A stretch of DNA of 64,000 nt from Diphasiastrum complanatum (GCA_029204225.1 CM055102.1:11609245-11673244); one strand, 5' to 3'; counted from the stretch's first letter, positions 37,984-50,117 are shown. Translations and numbers: made by a program. Notes: generated from the letters alone by a model not told the origin.

Positions 37984-38735
37984 CCTCCCGCTTGTCAACA
38001 AGGGTTAGTTCACTGGATAGGCACCTAACTATGCATAGATGCTACTTTTAGTTAGTTCCCTACTTTTTATTTAACTCTACCTCCACTAACACTACTCACA
38101 CTAACTCTACTCCCCTAACTAATTTCATTATGATTGAGGGTGAATGAGAAGAGAAGTAGAGAAGAAGAGAAGAGGGAAAGAGGGAAAGAGGGTAAGAGAG
38201 AGTGAGAGAGATGAGATGGAGATTAGCTCAAATGCTCAATTTCATTGCTTATGGAAAAACCTTAACTAGCATAAACAAAAATTATGGGAAATAGAAATAA
38301 CAAGCAAACTACAACAATAGCATAAGCAAGAGTGATTAGCAATTGAGGATGCTTGAGCTCCCAAAATGATAGAGTCTCCTCCTCTCTATTAAGCATGGAA
38401 ATAGAGTACAAATGGTGCCTTTTTATAAAGTGGGGAAGGCCCTTGCCCCAAAGTCCTATTGGCTAATATTTACATTGATCCTATCCATTCATCTTGGACC
38501 CAACTTGATCCAAGGGTCGACAAAAAGTACATTGAAATTCACAAGGTTCATGTGAGTCCCAAATTGAACCCAACTCTCAAAAAGTAATCTCTAAGTTTCA
38601 AATTGACTTTGGGCCTCAAGTTTAATTTTACTTACAAAGGTCCCAAGCCTATTATTTTAATTACAACTTAGCTTGCGTGCTCATTGGGCCATGAGCTTAT
38701 ACGCACATGATGCCATGTCCTTGCAACACATTTTC
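37984..38735 (-). mobile_element. LTR copy, inverted relative to 36090-36789
   Basis: On the minus strand it begins TGTTGCAAGGACATGGCATC and ends ...TGACAA, with the TATA-like tttataaaaaggcacc at about 38430. It abuts the copia sequence that starts near 38760 and may have cut away that element's 5' half. It may be a solo LTR or the end of a truncated element. Confidence 0.7.
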
Positions 38736-38759
38736 TTGGTCAATTTTATTTATTTACAA

Positions 38760-41075
38760 TTCATCGGGAATGTCCCCAACAGATCTACACGACCAATGAT
38801 GATGAGTGTACAATCAAAGGGATTGTCTACTAGATCTACATCTAGATGTACAAAGCCTTTTCAAGTTGTACATTTGGATATTCATGGAATTAGTACAATT
38901 AGCAATAGTGGAGCTAAGATGTATGTAGCTTTTAGTGATGATTTTAGTAGATTTCGTTGGATCTATTTATTAAAGAGCAAAGATGAAGTGTATGATGTCT
39001 TTTTTAAGTTCAAGAATGCAAGGGAGAACCAATTTTCCACAAGGATCAAGTGCTTAAGGAGTGACAATGGTGGAGAGTGCTTAAGGAGTGACATATCAAA
39101 GTTCAAGCTTTTTGTAATGAGCATGGACTCAAGAGGGAGTATACAACACCAAGGACCACACAACAAAAAAGAGTAGCTGAGAGGAAAAATAGGGCCTTAT
39201 GTGAAAGTGCCAAAGCCATGAGGTAAAGTGCTAATCTTGGTGAGCCATTTTGGGATCAAGCATTGTTGTGTGCTAGTTTCTTGTGCAATAGGTGGCCGAG
39301 TGCTATTTTGGATGGAAGGACACCTTTTGAGATGCTATTCAAGAGGAGGCCGAGTGTCAACTTTCTTAGAACTTTTGGATGCACATGTATGTCAAAATAA
39401 CTCTTGATGATAGGACCAAGGAGGATCCATCTTCAAAAAACGGTATATTTGTTGGATATAGTGAGGTGAGTAAAGCCTACAAGGTTTACATTCCTTCTAC
39501 TAACAAGGTGATTGTTGGTAGAGATGTCATTTTTTATGACAAGAACATTCCAAAAGTATCTTCAAGCATTATTGATGGTGATGTGGATGGATCTTACATT
39601 TTTTATGTTGATGTAAAGGATCCTACTTTGGATGGTGTGATGATGAAGGAGGACCATCAAGTCAAAAGGCAAGGAGAACATCAAGGGAAAGACAAATGCC
39701 TTCAAGTCTAACATATGATGAAAAGGATAAGCAAGTAGTTTCTGGAAATTATATTGCGTTTCTAACCTCTTTTGATGAACCTACATGTGTAGATGAAGCA
39801 AGGAACAAAGAGGGGTGGATCCAAGCAATGGATCTTGAGTATCAAGCTCTTATGAAGAATGGAACATGGAGGCTGGTGGAGTTACCTAAGGACAAGAAAG
39901 TTGTTGGATGCAAATGAATCTTCAAGGTGAAGACAAACCAAGATGGATCTATCAACAAGTACAAGGCAAGGTTGGTGGCAAAAGGATATGGTCAGGAACA
40001 TGGTATTGACTATGATGAAACCTTTGCACCCGTGGCAAAGATGGTGAGTATTCGGGTCATCATTTCGCTTGCTACTCTTTATGGATGGGATCTATGGCAA
40101 TTTGACATTACAAATGAGTTTTTGAATGGTGATCTTGACTTCGGATAAGTCGCAAACTTCGGACAAGTCGAGTGCTGCTCTCAAGTCTTCAATAAGTCAA
40201 CTTCGACTAAGTCGATGTCGGGCTCAGAACCAAAGTTGTATTTGCCAACAGTTTTGCAGAAATTAATGAATAGATCCTCATTACTAGTTGAATTTAAGGG
40301 AAATTTCAACACATGGAGCAACCCAAGAGCTACATTTCTTCTACAAAGCCAAAGCATGTGTGTTTACTACAAAAAAGTTTGTATGGCCTTAAGCAAACAC
40401 CAAAGAGTTGGTATGCTAAGCTTAACACTTTTTTACTCTCTCAAGGCTTTGTTATGAGTGAGTATGATCATTCACTTTATTATAGGTTTGCTGGAAATGA
40501 TGTTACCATCTTGCTAATCTATGTGGATGATATCATCTTGAGTGGTGGAGATCATCAAGATGTGGATGATATCAAGAGTGCTCTTGAGAAGGAATTTGAG
40601 GTGCATGATCTTGGTCACTTGCATTACATTTTAGGAATAGAAGTGATTAGATCTTCTCAATCTACTTTTATTTGTCAAGAGAAGTATGTTGATTCTATTC
40701 TAGAAATATTTCATATGGTAGATGCAAAAGCTTGTGATACACCAATAAAATCTCATGTAAAGCTAACTATAAGAGGTAATGAAAGATCCTTCAAGGACAT
40801 TACTCTCTATAGAAAGCTAGTTGGTTCACTCATCTATCTACCCATTACAAGACCAGATCCAAGCTATTGTGTTGGAAGATTGAGTCAATTCATGCAAGAT
40901 CCTAGTGAGGAGCAACATTATTTTATGTTCTGGTTCATGTTGGATCAAGATCTATTAGAGTTTGCATCTCATTCTTAGAGTAGATGTTAAGTTTTTTACA
41001 TTGGCAAGATTGGTGAGTTGTTGACTTTCTAACCCAAGATCATTTTATGGATTTGGATCTTAGTTGATTTGAAAT
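38760..41075 (+). mobile_element. Copia pol remnant, plus strand
   Basis: Integrase reads HLDIHGI, CLRSDNGGE and VAERKNRAL (the DDE residues) across 38790-39260 with shifts and a stop near 39223. Late integrase is in the open frame 39379-39711 (IFVGYSEVSKAYKVYIPSTN). RT starts at 39720 (RLVAKGYGQEHGIDYDETFA, TNEFLNGDL), is interrupted at 40137-40312, and resumes in the open frame 40313-40978 with LYGLKQTPKSWYAKLNTFL and the catalytic LLIYVDDIILSGGD. RNase H is absent. Sequence after 40978 is shared with 47720-47890. Confidence 0.88.
40137..40312 (+). other. Insertion of about 175 bp inside copia RT
   Basis: The RT text breaks after FLNGDL and resumes at MEQPKSYISS, which in relatives follow each other with only a few residues between. 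The inserted sequence has three related words, acttcggataagtcg, acttcggacaagtcg and acttcgactaagtcg. No target duplication or terminal repeat is clear. Confidence 0.6.
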
Positions 41076-41226
41076 ATTCACATTTTTTGCCCACTACTCA
41101 TCTTTACTCGTGCTTCTTACAGATGTTTCTGATCTTCATTCACAGTCTACATGCAGCTTGGTGAAAAATTAGCATTACTCGCCAATTACTGGGACCTGCC
41201 TATAACTTGCCATTAGAGAAAATCAC

Positions 41227-41416
41227 AAAATTATGATCTGACTGACCGTCAAAATCCATACGCACTTTCAGTTATTTCTTCACATTCCATCTACACTTTC
41301 ATGTTTCTTTTCATTTGACAAAATTATGATCTGACTGACCGTCAGAATCCATACGCACTTTCATTTATTTCTTGATCACATTCCATCTACACTTTCATGT
41401 TTCTTTTCATTTGATT
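41227..41416 (+). repeat. About 93-bp tandem duplication
   Basis: Two adjacent units (41227-41319 and 41320-41416) both run from aaaattatgatctgactgaccgtc through catacgcactttca to catgtttcttttcatttga. The second has a 4-bp insertion. They lie between the copia remnant and the gag fragment. Confidence 0.9.
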
Positions 41417-41689
41417 TCCATCTAATCTCGTACTATCTAGATCTTCATTCTTTCTTTGATCGTCTTACCTCATAAAATACTTACAAAAACATCTGAAAAA
41501 TAAAAAAACATACAACACCAAAAATAGTCACACAATCTATTTTGGTGTATGCATCTCAGATCTGGTAGGATATTATCAACTATGCATCTCTAGATCTAGA
41601 AGAATTCATTAACGTACTGATTGAAATAGCCAATGAAAACGTTGGCATAGATTCACTTGTAATGGATAATCCTAGGCCGTTTGTATCTC

Positions 41690-42010
41690 ATGTCGTCGGG
41701 AACTTCCCCAAAATTGACCTTCCAAGGTTTGATGGACAGGGAGATCCGCGATGATTTTTACAAATCTACACACAAGCATATAGAGCCTATAGAGACGACA
41801 TCCCACAAGAACTATTGGTCTATTTCAACTTGTGCCTAACCAATTTTGCAAAAGATTGGTACTTTAATCTAGAGCAGAATGAACGCGATGATTGGAATAT
41901 TTCACAAGACCACTCGTTTTCTTTCTGATCCATTCTTGCAACTAGGACAAATCCACATGGAGAAGAAGAACGAGTCTATAGATGACTATGGCTAAAAGCA
42001 TGGTTTGGTG
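41690..42010 (+). pseudogene. Gypsy gag fragment
   Basis: In one frame it reads KIDLPRFDGQGDP, a TGA, then FLQIYTQAYRAYRDD, PQELLVYFNLCLTNFAKDWY and FNLEQNERDDWN, then a shift to FLQLGQIHMEKKNESIDDY-like text. This is the same gag family as 17180-17402 and preserves more of its N-terminal side. Stops and a shift show that it is dead. Confidence 0.8.
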
Positions 42011-42110
42011 GTACAACATGTACTTTCAAGAACACTACCTTTTTTGGGTAGAAATGCACTTTTGTATTATTATGCACTATTTCAACTAATAACTTTGACT
42101 TGTAATAACT

Positions 42111-42420
42111 TTTTAACTATATCTCAGAAGTACGTCATGTAGCATATCTTTGGAAAGCGCTCATCAAGCGCTTTTTAACGCACCAAACTTTGCTAAAATT
42201 GGACTTACCACTAGAAAGTTGCCATTTTTAATGTGACTCAAAAAATTATGATTAATAAAATCCCCATACTTTTGACCTGCCATAACTTTTGAACCGTAGC
42301 TTGGAAGTATGTCATAACATATCATTGGAAAGCACTTGTCAAGCGCTTTCTAACGGACCAAACTTTGCTTAAATCGAACTTACCACTAAAAAGTTATGTC
42401 ATTTTCAATGTGACGAATTG
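42111..42420 (+). repeat. Two diverged direct repeats of about 135 bp
   Basis: Copies near 42111-42240 and 42280-42420 share ctttggaaagcgct, aagcgctttttaacg, caccaaactttgct and cttaccactagaaagtt with scattered changes. Each holds a short self-complementary agcgct...agcgct pair. No gene. Confidence 0.8.
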
Positions 42421-42635
42421 ATCCTCGATAAAGACTGTATCCCGACATATAACAAAGTCCACACAATACAACAAGTTTAGAAAAGCATGCAAGTTCATAC
42501 AGGAAGAGAAAATTAGATGATTGCTGAGTAGAAGATCAGCATGACATGTTCAGAATTGCTTTGCAAATTCATTGAACAAGAGAGGAGCAATACCCAATGT
42601 AACTGTATTGATTGTATTATACAAAGTGTCAACTA

Positions 42636-44149
42636 TTAATCATCAGATCTTGTATCAGATTCTATGGTAGTATTGTCATGAAGAAATTCTCTGCTAGCGT
42701 ATGCATATAATAGATGTGCATTATCCTTATTTCCACTAAGCTCAATATAAATGGAATACAATGAATAATGGGAGCTCCTTAAAGGAACATTCCCATCAGT
42801 AAAGCCTAAAATGTTCAAAACATAAGATCTTCTGACAAAAATGATCTTATTTGTCTTAACAAATTTATGTCCTCCTAAATAAAATGATAAAGCTTTAACT
42901 GCCATTATAAGACTCTCCCCGACTGGGCTCAGCTTGGAATGAGCAATACAGATCTCACTCTTCAAGAAATGCCGAAGATAGTGGCCCAGTCCACTGTCCC
43001 TCTGGAACGAGGATGCGTGTTGTCTGAAATCACCTCATCTCGCAGCAAAATCATCTATTATGAGAGCATCTTGCAATAGGAAATATGCTAACAAAAACAC
43101 ATTCAGTGATTGAAAACATTCAAATGCATGGAAGATTAAACACTTACATATTCTTCATCATCAACAACAACCAGATCAGGATGATCAATATAATGACCAT
43201 GTACTGAAGTGGAATCATCAGTGAAATGCATTAATGATGGACGAGGAAAGCCCATCTGGGATTGAAATGTCGTGAATTCTCCATCGGATGGTCTGCCTCG
43301 CCCATCCTCAGCTATATTTGATAAAGTCTTATTCAGGCATTCTTCACCGGTCATAAGACCCTCCTCATCATCAAAATCAATACCAGCAACAAGGTCATCT
43401 GTCTCAAAATCTACAAAGTCAGAGAATTCGAAAATTGTGCCGGATAATAAGCATAGAACCTCGTCCTCACGATAGTCAAAAAATTTACATAAATCAGCAG
43501 TAGTAGAATAAACATCGTCATTAATATAATATACAGGCAAATTGAAAAGACATTTCAAATCCTCCGTAGATTTGGATTCATCATCAGATGTATTTTGGCC
43601 AATGAAAGAATCCCGGAGAACATCAGTATTTAGATCAATGAGGTCACTTTCTTTATCAGGAGTGTCGATAAGAAAGTGACTGATATCCTTAATGGCTGAT
43701 TGAACAGAGGAGGGTGCAAAAAAAGGGTCAGCAACAGGAAACTCATCATCATCTGGGATCTGAACTAAAAGAAAAAGTACAAAACCACTATGATATTCAA
43801 CCAATCGACATTTCTTGTTGCAATACGGACACATAGAACTACTTTTGAAAAGATCAAACAATTTGGTGAACATTCTATCCAGTCTATGTCTAAAAGCTGG
43901 GAAGAAATGAACAAGATCAGTATAATGCATGTACTGGAGTTGACCTATGGAGAAAACAGGCTTGCTAAGTATATCTCTGAATCTGACATAATGTTCATAA
44001 AATACGTCGGAATTTGGTTGTGCACTCTTGAAAACATGTAGATATGGCCTGAATAGGCTATGGAAGTAGTCCAGATTTTCAGTAATCCCAAATTCACTCA
44101 GAAATGAACTCAAGTCTGATTCTCGTGAGGATGATGAGGAAGAGGCCAT
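42636..44149 (-). CDS. Unrecognised protein, probably two exons, with 'REDE' segment
   Basis: The main ORF runs 44206-43136; I prefer the Met at 44149 (MASSSSSSRESDLSSFL), giving 337 codons, because the 19 residues before it lie in CACGTG-type upstream sequence. Visible parts: a helical N-terminus, a CPYCNKKC cluster that could bind a metal (residues 107-114 from this start), an acidic middle, and LCKFFDYREDEVLCLL, which matches the segment in 12809-13670. A donor-like TAT|GTAAGTG at 43147 precedes the stop. A second frame (42965-42636: LYSIYIELSGNKDNAHLLYA) may be the next exon after an acceptor near 43050, but I could not make the phase agree without crossing a TGA. Family and function unknown; gene-model confidence is modest. 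Confidence 0.5.
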
Positions 44150-44416
44150 GGCAGTAGCGTGAATATCGCACTTGTGCGCGCGGGAGAACTGAACCAAAAC
44201 TAACAATCAAAATGGCATAGAAGATGGATATGTATGGCAGATAGATACAGAATATCGCACTTGTGCACGAGTAGGTATACTTGCAAGCAAACGGACAAAA
44301 ATGAGCGCGCACAAAAGCGATATGTTGCGAATTTTGAGAACGCAAAAGGTAAAAAATTATTCGGTTTTCGTGCCATTTATACTAAATTTTTGCACGTATG
44401 GTCAACGGACTTATGA

Positions 44417-44625
44417 CACGTGTCTACTTTCAATTCGACAATAGGTGCAGACACGTGTGAGATGACACATGCACACGTGTGAAATGACACCTAGACATGT
44501 GTCACGTGTTTCGAGTGCTTATAAACATGTGATGCTCTCGCATTCGATTGTACAAATCCCACACGTGTAGTGTGACAGAGTGACACATGTCGCTCTCGCA
44601 TTTGTTCGTACAACTCCCACACGTG
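44417..44625. promoter_or_regulatory. Cluster of six CACGTG palindromes
   Basis: CACGTG occurs at 44417, 44452, 44474, 44503, 44562 and 44620, most within ACACGTGT, along with several ACATGTG near-matches. Two of the sites lie in a 58-bp unit repeated in tandem (ctctcgcatt...cccacacgtgt). CACGTG is the G-box/ABRE-type core bound by bHLH and bZIP factors. The cluster is 270-480 bp upstream of the Met at 44149 of the minus-strand gene, a fitting promoter position. Confidence 0.6.
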
Positions 44626-44659
44626 TGACAAGACGTTCTTTCACACATGCGAACCCCGA

Positions 44660-47003
44660 TATAAAATCACATTAGGCCACCAAAATTGTCTTCGAACTAA
44701 ATCAAGTGTTCTTTGTATACCCGGATGTCCTACACATGGACTATCATGACACTCATGCAAGATTTGGGCCCTTACAGTGTCATTCTCCGATACACACGCC
44801 TCTCTTACAAAACAAAATCTTGTTTCAAATTAGGAAATCCGTTTCAGTCTTTCCCTGATTTGAGAAATCTTGCAAACTTGAATTGACTCCTGAAAGTACT
44901 TATTGCCAATACTTTCCAAAATAAGGATCAGACTCATATAGTCCTAGAAGAGACTGAACAACCCTGGTTCTATAACAGTAAAGTTCAACTCATTAATAAT
45001 CGGTAACCTACTCAAAGCATCCGTTAGAGTATTTTGACTTCCTTTACAGTAACGTATAGAAAAGTCAAAGATTTGCATCAACTCATCCCATCTAGCTTGC
45101 CTCCCCTTTAAATCTGTAGCATCACAGAAATATTGAAGAGTCTGATGATTCGTGAAAACCTCAAATCTGGCTCCATATAGATAATGTCGTCAAATTTTCA
45201 AGGAATGAACAATTGCTAACAGTTTCTTCTCATAGGTACAATACCTAGACTGAACAGGATTGAGTTTCTTGCTTTCATAAGCCACAAGATGCTCATCCTG
45301 CATCATAATAGCTCCAATAGCATAATCATTGGTATCGGTCCTAACCACAAAATCCTTATTAGGATCACCAATGATTAGTATTGGTGCCGAAGTGACAGTT
45401 TTCTTAAGCAACTCAAAACAATTATTCATATCTTCTGTCCACACCACTAGTGGAATCTTAGCCCTCCAGCTTAGCTTCTTATAGCCTTTCAAGGCTTGGG
45501 TAAGGGGAAATGCCAATCGAGCAAATTGGGAAATATGTTGATGGAAAAATCCAACAAACCCCAAGAAAGACTTGATTTCCCGAACTGTGGGGAGAATTGG
45601 CCAATCAGTAACCCTCTGGATACGATCTGGCTCAATCTCCACTCCTCGTTGAAAATCTTATGCCCCAAGTAGGACAACTACTTAGCAAAAAAATCACATT
45701 TAGACTCATTGGCAAAGAACTTTTCTCTTCTTAGGATGTCTAAGACAATCCTAAGATGCTCTTTATGTTCCGCCAAAGTCTTACTAAACACTAGGATATC
45801 ATCTAAGAATACCACTACGAATCCTCCCAAATATGGTCTGAACAGATCATTCATCATCTGTTGGAAAGTTGCCAATGCATTGGTCAAACTAAAAGGCAAC
45901 ACCATAAATTTGTAGTGACCAAAGCGAGTTCAAAACCCGGTCTTTGGTATATCTTCTGCCTTAGGCGGCATATTTGATGGTAACCTGATCTTATATCTAT
46001 CTTGGAAAAGTACCCAGCACCACCAAGATAGTCTATTGATTCATCCATCCGTGGTAGTGGATATTTATTCTTAACGGTTATCTTGTTCAATTTCTTATAG
46101 TCGATGCAAAATCTTATGATCCCATCCTTCTTGGCAACCAGAACCACTGGTGATGCCCAAGGAGACTTACTAGGTTGTACCCACACATTTTTCAGGTAAT
46201 CATGTAATTGTCTACTTACTTCAGCCTCTTCTGATGCAATCATCCTATAAGGATGTTGTGCAATTGGAATTGCTCCAAGTATTAGATCAATTTTATGATC
46301 AACTGTCCTTTTTGGTGGTAAACCTATAGGAAGGTCTAAAAAAACATCATTAAATTCCTGCCTAAGTTCATTATAGGCTTCAAATTCTATAGTTTCTCCT
46401 TGGGTATACTTATGACATTTATGTTACGTTCTTCATCATTGAGACAAATGATATCATTATGAAAACATAAATAAACTTTAAAATCTGAACTCTTCATAAT
46501 AGAATTAAGTTCATGTTTAGAATTAGGGTTAACATTTCAGTGTCAACACTTAAACTAGCCATGATCTTAATTAAAGAATTTTCATGCATAAACGATAAAG
46601 ATTTTTCAACAAAATTGATTTTCAATGACTTATTCTTATCAAAATGCCATTGTTACCCGAGAACAATATCCACATTTGCTAATGCAACAGCATGGAATTC
46701 TATTTTTTTAGAGTAGTGTTGTATGTGCAATTCTAAATCAGGAAAACATAATCCATAAATGGAGAATTCATTCTTGATGCCATTGTCACACAGTATTTTT
46801 TCTCACTTTTTCTAGTGGGAAGGTTTAGCGTCTACACCAAATTTACATTAATAAAGTTACGAGTGGATCCTGTGTCAAAAAGGACATTAACAACTTGATC
46901 TTTAACTTTACCTTTAATGCAAATAAGGTCATTAGAACCAAATACTAAAGAACTAAGGAAATAAACATCCATCTCATTTTTTCGAGATAGACTATCTGAG
47001 GTA
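44660..47003 (-). mobile_element. Gypsy pol remnant (protease to integrase finger)
   Basis: Read downward: retropepsin NVLFDTGSTRNFINVNLV (about 46890-46832); a decayed linker; reverse transcriptase 46243-45678 with VVLVAKKDGIIRFCIDYKKL, IDIRSGYHQ, a frameshift, PFSLTNALATFQQMMN and the catalytic VVFLDDILVFS; RT end and RNase H 45660-45190 (FLGFVGFFHQHI, FVVRTDTNDYAIGAIMMQ); then RNase H and linker to 44960; and an integrase zinc-finger phrase near 44700-44770 (GHPGIQRTLDLVRRQFWWPN). The integrase core is missing. Several shifts and stops make it dead. Confidence 0.88.
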
Positions 47004-47542
47004 GAGAAAGTAATTGTCAATGCGTCCATACCATGTGCATGGCGCTTGCTTAAGGCCATAAAGTGCTTTGTGTAGTTTACATACCTTCTGTTCTTGCCCT
47101 TTTGCCATGAAGCCCTGCGGTTGGACCATGTAACTTCTTCCTCTAAGTCACCATTCAAAAATGTGGACTTCACATCCATTTGATGGATCTTCCACCCAAA
47201 ATGAGATGCTAAGGCAATGATAAGGTGTAGCGTAGTCCACTTAGCCACTGGAGCAAATGTCTCTTCATAGTCAATTCCTTTGCTTTGCTCATAACCCTTC
47301 ACTACTAGGTGTGCCTTATGTTTTGCTATCATGCCATCCGCATGAAACTTTGTTCTAGACACCCATTTGTTGTCAATGGGTTTCTTTCCAAGCGGTAGAA
47401 CAACCAACTCCCATGTATCATGCCTTTGGATGGATTCTATCTCCTCTTCCATTGCCCTTTGCCACTCTTTGTGATCTTTTGCCTCATCAAAGGTTGATGG
47501 CTCTCGACACTTCAAAATGTCACTCATTAGGGCATAGTTCAC
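46832..47542 (-). pseudogene. In-frame copia-RT / gypsy-protease chimera
   Basis: One 236-codon frame starts as copia RT (ECKSEDH-type opening ends at AKDHKEWQRAMEEEIESIQR; LVVKGYEQSKGIDYEETFAP; MDVKSTFLNGDLEEEV) and, after residue about 180, becomes the gypsy region before and including the protease (VFGSNDLICIKGKVKDQVVN, LFDTGSTRNF). The junction falls near 47003. The frame is open by chance over a breakpoint between two dead elements; no natural protein has this order. Confidence 0.75.
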
Positions 47543-47620
47543 ATGATAACGATCGGGAGACTTCCTTTCTCGCCTTTATCTTCTCACTTCTCCTTATGTG
47601 CTAGATCCTGGTTGATTTAG
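47004..47620 (-). mobile_element. Copia RT N-terminal fragment
   Basis: The minus strand reads from about 47620 through the RT opening to a corrupted HKALYGLKQ-like text (YTKHFMALSKRHAHGMDA), then ends at the gypsy junction. RT is cut before its YVDD. No LTR is attached on this strand. Confidence 0.8.
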
Positions 47621-47719
47621 CTTTGCGTGAAAGCACTGTATAAGTCGATCATTGCTATTTTAACTATATTAGAATCCACAAGTGTGAAATATAGTAGCTT
47701 ATTTGTACGTACAACATCT

Positions 47720-47890
47720 TCATATTATCTTATGTTTGATGTATGATCAAGATCTAGTTGATTTTGCATCTCTATCATTGAGTAGATGTTGGTTTTCTAC
47801 ATTGGAATTGATGAATTTTGTGTTGTCTTTCTAACCAAAGATCAGTAGATGTTAATGGATCTTAAATGATTCATTTTTCTTCACACATGA
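47720..47890 (+). mobile_element. Copia 3'-end fragment
   Basis: The sequence from tgatcaagatctagttga through gagtagatgttggttttctacattgg to the tctaaccaaagatca word matches 40940-41075 at the end of the plus-strand copia remnant. It is in the same orientation as that copy and opposite to the copia RT fragment beside it. Confidence 0.6.
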
Positions 47891-49005
47891 GGCTCCAAAA
47901 TGTCTATTTTCTACAATAATCGAGACTTGTGACTAGCTCTTCATGGGCATAGTAATCACTTCAACTCATGTATCATTTGAACAATTAAGCTCCACAAAAT
48001 CATGTGCTATTTTGGTGGGCCAAATTTTGCTCATGCTACCAATAGCTCGAGGTGAGTTGGGCCTTAACTTCAAGACATCAAACAAGGTTTAACAAAGAGC
48101 ATCAACCGGTTGATCATTTTATTGTTGTGCAAAAAAAAATGTTCTTTATTCTTTTTCATGTTTATATCATATATAATTTGTTTTTAATTTTGCATATAAT
48201 TGGCTCTTGTACAACCACAATAAATCTTTCAAACATAAAATTGATGCTTCACACAACATAATAAAAATGTGGCCAATATTCAAAAACATTCATATGTTTC
48301 AAGATTAAAAAATAAACCAACACATGTTACTAGTTATTATAACATTACGAGTCCTACTATGAAACTTGAGAACTCTCAATTTCAAGAAAATTTGTAAAAG
48401 TTGAACTGTGTCTTACATAAAAAACAATTGATGCATTGTTAAGACCTACAAGAATCAATTGAATGCTTGGAAAAGTGAAAGTTCAACGTATAACTCCTTG
48501 GAAATTTGCCTTTAGATAACGTCAAGCATGAAGCAATATTAGCAAACATTCTTTTCACTAAGCTTATACCTAGAGCAAAGTTGACCACTTTTCTTATGTT
48601 AGATTGCTTAAAAAGTAGCTAAATTTTTTTAATTTAGTGATGTTATTGATAAGTATAGTTTCAATTGAGTTTTTCTAGTAGTTTTATGTAACGAATACGA
48701 AAACTTTTGCAAATAAAGAGAGTTACATTACATTGTATTATGCATTGAAGACTTGAAGCATAGAATGATTCTGTACATGTTTACTTATTGGAAGTAGGTA
48801 GGATCATTTTATGTATATAAACTTCTTGCTCATTTTCTTGATAGCGTATCACTAGTTGAGCAACATGTGAAATTGATATTTCATTTTTCATAAGACAAAG
48901 ACTTTATTGACAGACTATATATATCATGATTCCAAAATAATTAGTTGTGTGAATGAGTATTTGAACCTGCACATCATATAGCTTGATTTCAAGAAATATA
49001 TTAAC
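47891..49005. other. Mostly gene-free; possible copia RNase H tail
   Basis: At about 48520-48622 one plus-strand frame reads KHEAILANILFTKLIPRAKL, which resembles the conserved end of copia RNase H (iDMLADiFTKpLpr). It is short and alone. The remainder shows nothing I can support. Confidence 0.35.
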
Positions 49006-49086
49006 GTGAATGGCAGGATTCGAACCTGCGCGGGCAAAGCCCACATGATTTCTAGTCATGCCCGATAACCACTCCGGCACATTCAC
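49006..49086 (-). tRNA. tRNA-Ser (anticodon AGA)
   Basis: On the minus strand the acceptor arm GTGAATG pairs perfectly with CATTCAC. The D arm has GGAGTGGTTATCGG, the anticodon stem is CATGA/TCATG around the loop CTAGAAA (anticodon AGA), the variable arm is the long class II type (GGGC-ttt-GCCC), and the T arm is GCAGG-TTCGAAT-CCTGC. The base after the acceptor arm is G, the usual serine discriminator. There is no intron and no encoded CCA, as expected for a nuclear gene. It reads UCU serine codons. The A and B box promoters are internal; a strong T-run terminator is not evident just downstream. Confidence 0.95.
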
Positions 49087-50049
49087 AAGTTTTGATGATG
49101 TAAATAAAACCATTTTTAAATCAACATATCAAGCTTATAAAAAAGTAGTGCGTAAAATGTGCTTCAAAATCCTTATCATGTTAGAACTCACTAATAAACT
49201 TCACTCTTCACTTTTCATTTCATTACTCTTACCAGCTATAAACTAGATTGTAGGTCAACATCTAGGAGTTCTCTCTTTACTATGCATTATTGTATCATCC
49301 TTTAAGTTATGATGATTAAGTTGTGAGTGTGTGGCTTTTCTCCTCTCCTTATGTTGTTGATGATTTCATGCCAATGATAATGTGATTGTTTACATGATAT
49401 TAGAGCTTTTGTGATCTTGAGTGCATGTTTAGTGGATTCAACTTCTCACAAATTTCGTGTTGAGGTGAGTAGTCCCTCATAGGAAGTGAAAGCGAGTTTT
49501 GGCAACTTAGTGAAAAGAAATTTTTGTTTCTAGTATTTGGAGGCACGTGAATTATAAGTGGGGAGCACAAAATCATTCCCAGTGGCATTGGAAAAACCAA
49601 GGTAGGATCAGACATATCCAAAAATCCATTTAGTGTTGGCAAAATAACAAAGTTTTGTGATTTTTTTGGGTGCAATTTTCATGTTGTTGAAGGTCAACAA
49701 TCATCATTTTTCAGCGAAAACCACTTAAACAAGTCGTGGAGAGATTATATTTGCTAGCAAGAATTAGCCATAGCCTTTTAGAAAACCAAAAAACATTGTG
49801 TGGAGGAAATTACAATTCTGTTTTCAAAATAACTCTAAAATTGCCTTCTTGAAAAAAGTTATGCAAGAAACATGATTCGTAATAATTTTTGGTGCTCCAA
49901 ATCACAGGAATTAGCTTGCAATAGGGTGACCTAGTACCGAGAGGCATCCTAAACTTACGGTTTCTCATTTGGAAGAGATCTATAGCTTTTTATTTTTTTG
50001 GTAAGAAAGCCATAAGTTTCAAAGAGCTGAAAGAATGGCTATACGTTGA

Positions 50050-50053
<4 letters not shown>
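49087..50053. other. Gene-free stretch
   Basis: No gene, RNA or element end that I can support. Confidence 0.4.
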
Positions 50054-50117
<64 letters not shown>

